From the NCBI GenBank assembly GCA_039090855.1, contig CM076990.1, positions 202,435,232 to 202,499,231 of the forward strand: a stretch of 64,000 nt of DNA, in the 5' to 3' direction. Every line of letters starts with the position of its first letter. The stretch's first letter is position 1. The stretch is from Macrothele yani (Eukaryota; Arthropoda; Arachnida; Araneae; Macrothelidae). Under the pieces are notes generated by a model. It saw only the letters and a list, made by a program, of their open reading frames with translations, did not search any database and was not told the origin of the DNA. This document shows, in pieces, positions 58,536 to 64,000 of the stretch. Made by a program: the position numbers and the translations under genes.

Positions 58536-60960
58536 ATGAAAAGGGCTAGGATGAAAGACATTGGCAATTCTCTTTTTGTTTTTAAGAAAGGTAAGATTGA
58601 AAGTAGTGATGTTCCCAAATACATTTCCCAAGCTCTGGTGACATTCAGACGACTGCAGTTGAGGCAAACAATAGCAATGGTCCTAGGCTGTCTCCAAGTG
58701 CTTGTGAGGGCAGGGGTGTAAATATAGGCAAAGACACGATAGCAAATGAGGTAGAAATAGAAATTTTGGTTGCAGATATTTCTAATTATGTCAAGAAATC
58801 TAACTTCACTGATGAAGACAGTATAACAGTACTAAAAAATCTTTGGGATCCATCTGCTAATTACAATTTTCCTATTACTGTCACCAGTTGCAAATAAAGT
58901 CAAGCAAAAGTCTCACCACAGTCGAAAGTTCTTCCCATTTTGGCTGAGTAAGCATAAATGGCTAGCTTACACAAAAGCAGAGGACAGTGCCTATTGCAAA
59001 GTTTGTGTTCTCTTTTCAACTCATGAAGTCAGGTTCAGATCAACACAAGCCACAGGGCAACTTGTTACCAAGGGATTTAATATATGGAAGAATGCCTTGG
59101 AGAAGTTCTACCAACATGAGACTTCTCTCTGTCATAAGGATTCACTTCTCAAAGCCGATCAGTTCTTAACAGTTGCAGAAGGAATAAAGGATCCCATAGA
59201 TCAAGTAATGAACAGAGGCAAGCAAAATCAAGTTTTGCAGAATAGGGTTGTTCTCAAACCTATTACCAAAACAGTGATTTTTCGTGGAAGACAAGGGACT
59301 GCCATGAGAGAGCATAGAGACTATGGGGATTTGGACATATTGTCAGAAACACAACCATGCCAAAACGAAGGAAATTTCAGAGCTCTTTTGCAACTCCGAG
59401 TTGACGCAGGAAACAAAATATTGAAGACTCATCTACAAAGTTCTACAAAAAAAAAAAAAAAAAAAAAATGCAACTCACATAAGTTGGAATATTCAAAATG
59501 AGATTATTTCAGTATGCAATGATTCCATTGTGAAGCACATAGCAGCAGAGGTGAATGCAGCCAAATGCTCTTTGGTTTTAGCAGATGAAATCACAGATAT
59601 TGCCAATGTAGAGCAAATGACACTTTGCATATGCTATTTGAAACTGTTTGATACAGATGATGGGCATAAAACTGAATTTAAGATAGTTGAGAACTTCCTG
59701 AAGTTTGTGCCCCTGATTGAAACCACAGGTCGAGCAATTGCAGCTGCTATTCTCAAAAGTCTCACAGACTGCAACACTGATATGTCTTTCCTTCATGGAC
59801 AAGGATATGATGGAGCCTCTGTAATGAATGGGAAGCACAATGGCACCCAAGCTATTAAATATGTGCAACACCCAAAGCCCCTTACATCCACTGTGCATCA
59901 CACTGTTTGAACTTATCTATCTATAACTTATTCATTCACAGTTCCAGCTATCCGAAACACCTTTGGGACAATAGGGAAAATCTCTAGTTTTTTCATACCC
60001 CAAAATGAAGCCTTGTTCTCACCAGCAAGATTAATGTGGCTAATCAGAGAGAGTGAGAAATCAGTGCCAAAAAACTGAAGAAATTATGCCCTACTCATTG
60101 GGTGGAGAAACATGATGCTGAACAGTTATGGTTATGTTATTTGGTCAAGTAATTGAGGTTCTAGAAGAGATTATCATCTGAAATGACAGAGAGACAGCAA
60201 CAGAGGCTCATACCTTGCTGTGTTCAATGTTGACACAGAGTCTGTCATATCACTTTTTTCATCTGACAGATTACTCAACTACAGTGTTTGTCTGAGTGAA
60301 CAGCTGCAAGCAGTGAACCTTGATCTGGTAACCGCTGTGAGTGATGCAGAAAATGTAAATGCTATATCATCTGTAATTAGGGAGAACACTGAGAACAATT
60401 TTCACCATATCTTTGAACATGCTGTTAAAAAGTTGGAACAGCATGGAGTGAGCATTACTATGAAACAATGTGCTGCCAGACAAATTCACAAACCAAATTT
60501 CGACGTACGGACCAGAAGAATACTACAGACTTTGTTTTCATCCCATGAATTGATAATTTCATCACGCATCTCAGTGATAAATTTCTGAAACATAAGAATT
60601 TTTTACAAAGTTTTGCATTAGTCATTCCCAATAGAAGGCAGCCCACACAGGAAGACAATGAGAGATATTTTGCCTTATGAAGGCAATTTGCTGATGACTT
60701 AGGACCTTGATCAGAAAATCTCCTGAAAGCTGAACTCCACCTGTGGTACATGAAGGTCTGTGCATTAAACAAGGAAACTACAAGCCCAATTGAACTCCTT
60801 AATTTTTATGGCCAAATCACTTTTCCTACTGTGTTTTAACTTTTAAAAATATATGCTACCCTCTCAGTGTCAACAAGCAGTGCTGAGAGGTTATTCTCCA
60901 CAATGAAAAAGTTGAAAACTTATCTTAGAAACAGTATGTACGAGTGCAGCCAGACTGAAC
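58536..60960 (+). pseudogene. hAT transposase pseudogene, ZMYM1/DUF4371-like
   Basis: In order with frame breaks: a start-like MKRARMKDIGNSLF (58536); FPFWLSKHKWLAYTKAED-like sequence (near 58935); EKFYQHETSLCHKDSLLKAD, VVLKPITKTVIFRGRQGTA and EGNFRALLQLRVDAGNKIL (59097-59440). A poly(A) slippage lies at 59447-59468. Then CSLVLADEITDIANVEQMTL, LHGQGYDGASVMNGKHNGTQ (59530-59910), a leucine-rich segment 60220-60588, and the C-terminal dimerisation block ATLSVSTSSAERLFSTMKKL (60855-60915). Full domain order is retained but at least five breaks kill it. Confidence 0.88.
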
Positions 60961-61548
60961 AGACTTGAGATACTGGACATTCACAGTGAAGTGAACATTG
61001 ATTAAGACCAGATAATTAATGCTTTGGTTACAAAGAAGAACAGGAGGCTAGACTTAGTTTAATGAGTATGTATAGATCATAATTTACTAATACCATAAAT
61101 AATAAGGTACTAATTAAAAACAAGCGCATAAGGTAAGGACAGCAGAACAAATAATTTTACCTTCATCTACTTCTTAACTTGTTTTGAACTGTATAAACAT
61201 GATACATAAAAATGAGGGAATTATTAAAAAAATTACCAAACTTGAAAAAATCTACATATACTTCTTAATCATGTACTGTATAATTATAACATATAAAATC
61301 AGAAAAATTTAACCAGAAAAATAATTTCATCTACTGCTGCTTCTAATCATTTAACTTTCTTGTACTGTAACATTACTAGTAACTGGATAAGAATAAATGT
61401 ACAAAAGTCAACCTCCTTCTTAATTGTTATGGCACCTATTTTTCCTGGTAAATTTAAGGGGGGTCACCCCCACCTTGGGAAAATTCTGTGCGCCACTGCC
61501 CACGACCCTGCTCCCTGGGGAATTTCTGGATGCACTGCTGCACTTCTG

Positions 61549-61792
61549 TGTATGCCGAATGATCTAGCACTTAATGAGTAGGTAAATATTAGGCAGGAAG
61601 ATCTGAAATCTGTCACATTGTTAAAATGTAGTCAAATAAAAGCATTAACATGTTGAGATAACTAATAAACTACATTTAATTTAGTATACCCATGTCAATA
61701 AAATAGTGTTGGCATGAAGAGAAGCACAAATTATTAAGCATCTTCTTTTCTTATATAATATCATGTCTAAGAGGCAAGAAAAAAGAACTCAC
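61549..61792. other. intron next to microexon
   Basis: No feature apart from the donor gtgagt at 61792-61787 on minus. Confidence 0.5.
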
Positions 61793-61841
61793 CTAAAGAT
61801 TCTTGACTTTCTTGTAAATGAGCTTTACTCTCAGAGAAGTC
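61793..61841 (-). CDS. 49-nt exon of Pez/PTPN14/21-like gene
   Basis: The acceptor ctttttttaagcag lies before 61841 and the donor TTTAG|gtgagt after 61793. Sixteen open codons, DFSESKAHLQESQESL, plus G. That G with the AT beginning the next exon (22617) makes an Asp codon, so the phase matches across an intron of about 39 kb. Short, so support is from splice sites and phase only; other exons could lie between. Confidence 0.5.
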
Positions 61842-61927
61842 CTGCTTAAAAAAAGAAAAGATGGTGAGACTTAATTAGTTCTTCAAACACACTTCAGTGT
61901 TGAACTTCATTACGGGGTTATAAGATT

Positions 61928-62776
61928 TATTGTACATATCTGTATATGATATGTTGTACTGTTTTTCACGTTGTATGAATATCAAAGTGCTTGTGGGAAA
62001 CTTATACACCTTTGTCTGACATTGAATTATCACAATTGAATGCTACTGAATATTAAAAAATTTAAGGTAAAATATTATATAGATAAAAGCCGTTACTCAC
62101 ATTTTTATTTTCCTGGAATACTTTGGGATATTGCACATTTTACTTGTCGGAAGCATAAATTTGCTTTGAAGTCTTCTGTTAGCATCTCTAGCAGAATATC
62201 TTCACAATAAGATCTTCTCATTGTTGTATGAATATCTTTCAGAATATCTTCATGAAGTGACTGCTAGACATGCTAATAGAAGACTTTTTTTTTTTTTTTT
62301 TATTGGAGGTTTAATGACCACCGTGAGCAACTCAATGGGCTATAAGCAGTCGCCCGTCCCTAATTTAGGGTCACTGGTTCCAGGGAAGGGAGAGACCCAG
62401 TGCCGTAAGACAAACACAACATCCATGCCTGACCGGGATTCGAACCCGGACCCCTTACGGACGAATGATCAGAGGCCAACGCCTTAGACCACTGCGCCAC
62501 CGGGGCGGCTAATAGAAGACTTCAAAGAACATTTATGCTTCCGACAAGTAAAATGTGCAATATCCCGAAGTATTCCAGGAAAATGGAAATGTGAGTAACA
62601 GCTTTTATCTATATAATATTTTACCTTAATTTTTTTTAATATTCAGTAGCATTCAACTGTGATAATTCAATGTCAGACAAAAAAGGATTAGTTTCCCGCG
62701 AGCACTTTGATATTCATGCAACATGAGAAACAGTACAAAATATCACAACTGTATAGTTGACAGATATATACAATAA
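61928..62776. repeat. long foldback element
   Basis: Arms of about 270-350 nt (61928-62280 and 62511-62776) are inverted copies, with shared blocks such as GACATTGAATTATCACA and TATTGCACATTTTACTTGTC. The SINE at 62287-62509 sits in the loop. No coding. Confidence 0.85.
62287..62509 (-). mobile_element. tRNA-derived SINE, family S1, second copy
   Basis: Same family as 6187-6425 (A box GTGGCGCAGTGG, B box GGGTTCGAATCCC, poly(A) tail on the left in plus view). Flanked by GCTAATAGAAGACTT at 62272-62286 and 62508-62522. Confidence 0.9.
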
Positions 62777-62792
62777 AAGATGGTGAGATATA

Positions 62793-64000
62793 CACTGGAG
62801 TGCAAAAATTAAGGACGAGACGGTTTTTCGAATGTAATGCCGTGCAAAAGTGCTCCACATCGACTCAAATCATACCATATGATCCCTAAGATGTAAGAAT
62901 ATGGGACAAGTTAGCAAAACCGTCCAAACAAGGAATCCAAAGGATACGAAAGCGCTTTATTGAAAAGGTAGCTTCAAGCACAACTGGACAGAAGACAGAA
63001 ACGGCCATGTGAGAGGCGGCTGCCAAGAAAAATCCAGTCTTTAGTAGGGGATATTATCACCCCTGACTGCGTTGCAGGATTTACAACGTCTGTCCATGCT
63101 GAGGACGAGGTTGTCAAGGAGCTGTTGAAGCCTGCGGCCCATTCCTCTTGTAGCACCAATCGCAGCTGAGTAATCGTTGCTGGCGGCAGGTGACGTGCTG
63201 CCATACATCTCCCGAGAAGGTCCCACAAGTGTTTAATTGGATTTAGGTACGGGGACCTTGCGGACAATCCATGCATTGAATATCTTCACTCTCCAACAGC
63301 CACTGTACGATGAGGTGTAGCGTTGTCGTCCATGAAGAGGAACTCAGTACCCACAGCACCTCTAAACAGACGCACGTGAGGCAGGAGAACCTCGGTACAA
63401 TAGCAGACACCAGTGACTGAACCTCCTTGGAAGATGTGGAGGTCAGTACGGCTACCGAGCATGATACCGCCCCAAACGAGAGCTCCGCCACCTCCAAACC
63501 GGTCCCTTTCGATGATGTTGGAAGTGTGATTGCGTGTTCCCTGCTCTCTCCAGATGTGTATATGTCCAGAATTGCTTGTCAGACTAAATCAGCTCTCATC
63601 CGTAAAGAGAACTTGACCCCATTGCTGATGTGTCCAGTTCTTGTGTTCCTGGCACCACAGAAACTGCCATCTCCGATGAGCAGGCGTTAATGGCACACAC
63701 CGTACTGGTCGTAGTGCAAATAGACCACCTTTGTGCAGCCTCCTGGCCACGGTAAAATGCGATAACGGACGTCCAGTTGTCTGTTGCATGTGCCTTGCGA
63801 TTTCTCAAGCTGTCTGCTGTCTGTCTTTTCTCACCTGTAGGACAATATACCGGTCCTCCACCGCGTGGTTGCTCGTGGACGACCACTGCTAAACTCTCGG
63901 ACAGCTGTTCCTGTCATTTAAATGCTCTCCAAACTCGTGAAACGATGCTGTGAGCGATCCCGAATTCCTCGGCCACACTAGTCACGCTTCGACCTTCTTC
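62793..64000 (-). mobile_element. Tc1-type element, continues past window
   Basis: The left terminal sequence CACTGGAGTGCAAAAATTAA follows TA at 62791-62792. Contains a transposase on minus; its other end lies beyond 64000. Confidence 0.88.
62975..64000 (-). pseudogene. Tc1-type transposase, partial, stops
   Basis: The N-terminal HTH is at the window edge (EEGRSVTSVAEEFGIAHSIV). After frame changes come GRPLSHFTVARRLHKGGL, RRWQFLWCQEHKNWTHQQWG and VLFTDES (first Asp) followed by a TGA. Next are GGGALVWGGIMLGSRT, FLFMDDNATPHRT (second Asp) and a second stop. Then SPYLNPIKHLWDLLGR, where the family usually has NPIE, so the third acid reads Lys. The tail to 62975 is open but of no clear homology. 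Confidence 0.88.

Larger units (their letters stand above)
56911..61540 (+). mobile_element. hAT element H1 with 8-bp target duplication
   Basis: Exact CACTTCTG at 56903-56910 and 61541-61548. Termini CAGTGGTGCACTC and, in complement, CAGCAGTGCATCC. Own length is about 3.7 kb after removing the Penelope insertion at 57349-58279. Carries a ZMYM1-like transposase pseudogene. Confidence 0.9.

Overview
This is AT-rich, intron-like genomic DNA from an animal. The window appears to lie inside one long-intron gene on the minus strand. Four phase-compatible minus-strand exons (61841-61793, 22617-22218, 14533-14309, 10343-10133) read as the central linker of a Pez/PTPN14/PTPN21-like FERM tyrosine phosphatase. 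Together they hold a PDYET-type motif and a PPxY motif followed by STPDL. The introns are large (about 39 kb, 7.7 kb and 4 kb) and packed with transposons. Two RTE-type LINE families, Penelope-like elements, mariner, Tc1, hAT, piggyBac, pogo and tRNA-derived SINEs together suggest a large-genome invertebrate, such as a chelicerate or mollusc. I cannot name the species.

Layout. 1-3.1 kb: degenerate RTE-A LINE (A1). 3.95-5.9 kb: fossil LINE with a 60-bp tandem expansion. 6.2-9 kb: tRNA SINE, small foldback, piggyBac remnant with TTAA ends. 10-14.5 kb: two exons, an RTE-A fragment, an inverted SINE pair, a foldback and a hAT MITE. 15.7-18.3 kb: Gypsy gag/protease fragment broken by a foldback, then a LINE tail and a tandem SINE dimer. 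20.4-21.9 kb: Tc1 fragment interrupted by a GIY-YIG Penelope element carrying a hammerhead ribozyme motif. 22.2-22.6 kb: largest exon. 23-24.8 kb: RTE-B tail and minisatellite. 25.3-43.0 kb: a long inverted repeat holding an intact RTE-B LINE (986-codon ORF) in its left arm. Its interior holds a palindromic Penelope element and a cluster of five further RTE-B copies (B2-B6), most of them abutting (AT)n tracts.

43-49 kb: fossil RT, a Tigger pseudogene with a MITE inside, and a second SINE dimer locus. 49.9-56.1 kb: a four-deep nest (mariner, then hAT, then pogo MITE, then RTE-A). 56.9-61.5 kb: hAT element with ZMYM1-like transposase and 8-bp target duplication, itself interrupted by a Penelope fragment with a second hammerhead motif. 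61.8 kb: 49-nt exon. 61.9-62.8 kb: long foldback with a SINE in its loop. 62.8-64 kb: Tc1 element running off the window.

The only ORF that looks intact is RTE-B copy B1. All other transposon coding is broken. The most interesting signals are ribozyme-like structures and junctions. These are hammerheads at matching positions in two different Penelope elements, a possible HDV-like fold at the RTE-B 5' end, RTE-B insertion at (AT)n tracts, and tandem SINE dimers with snap-back 5' ends. Every assignment is by eye; no search or folding was run.
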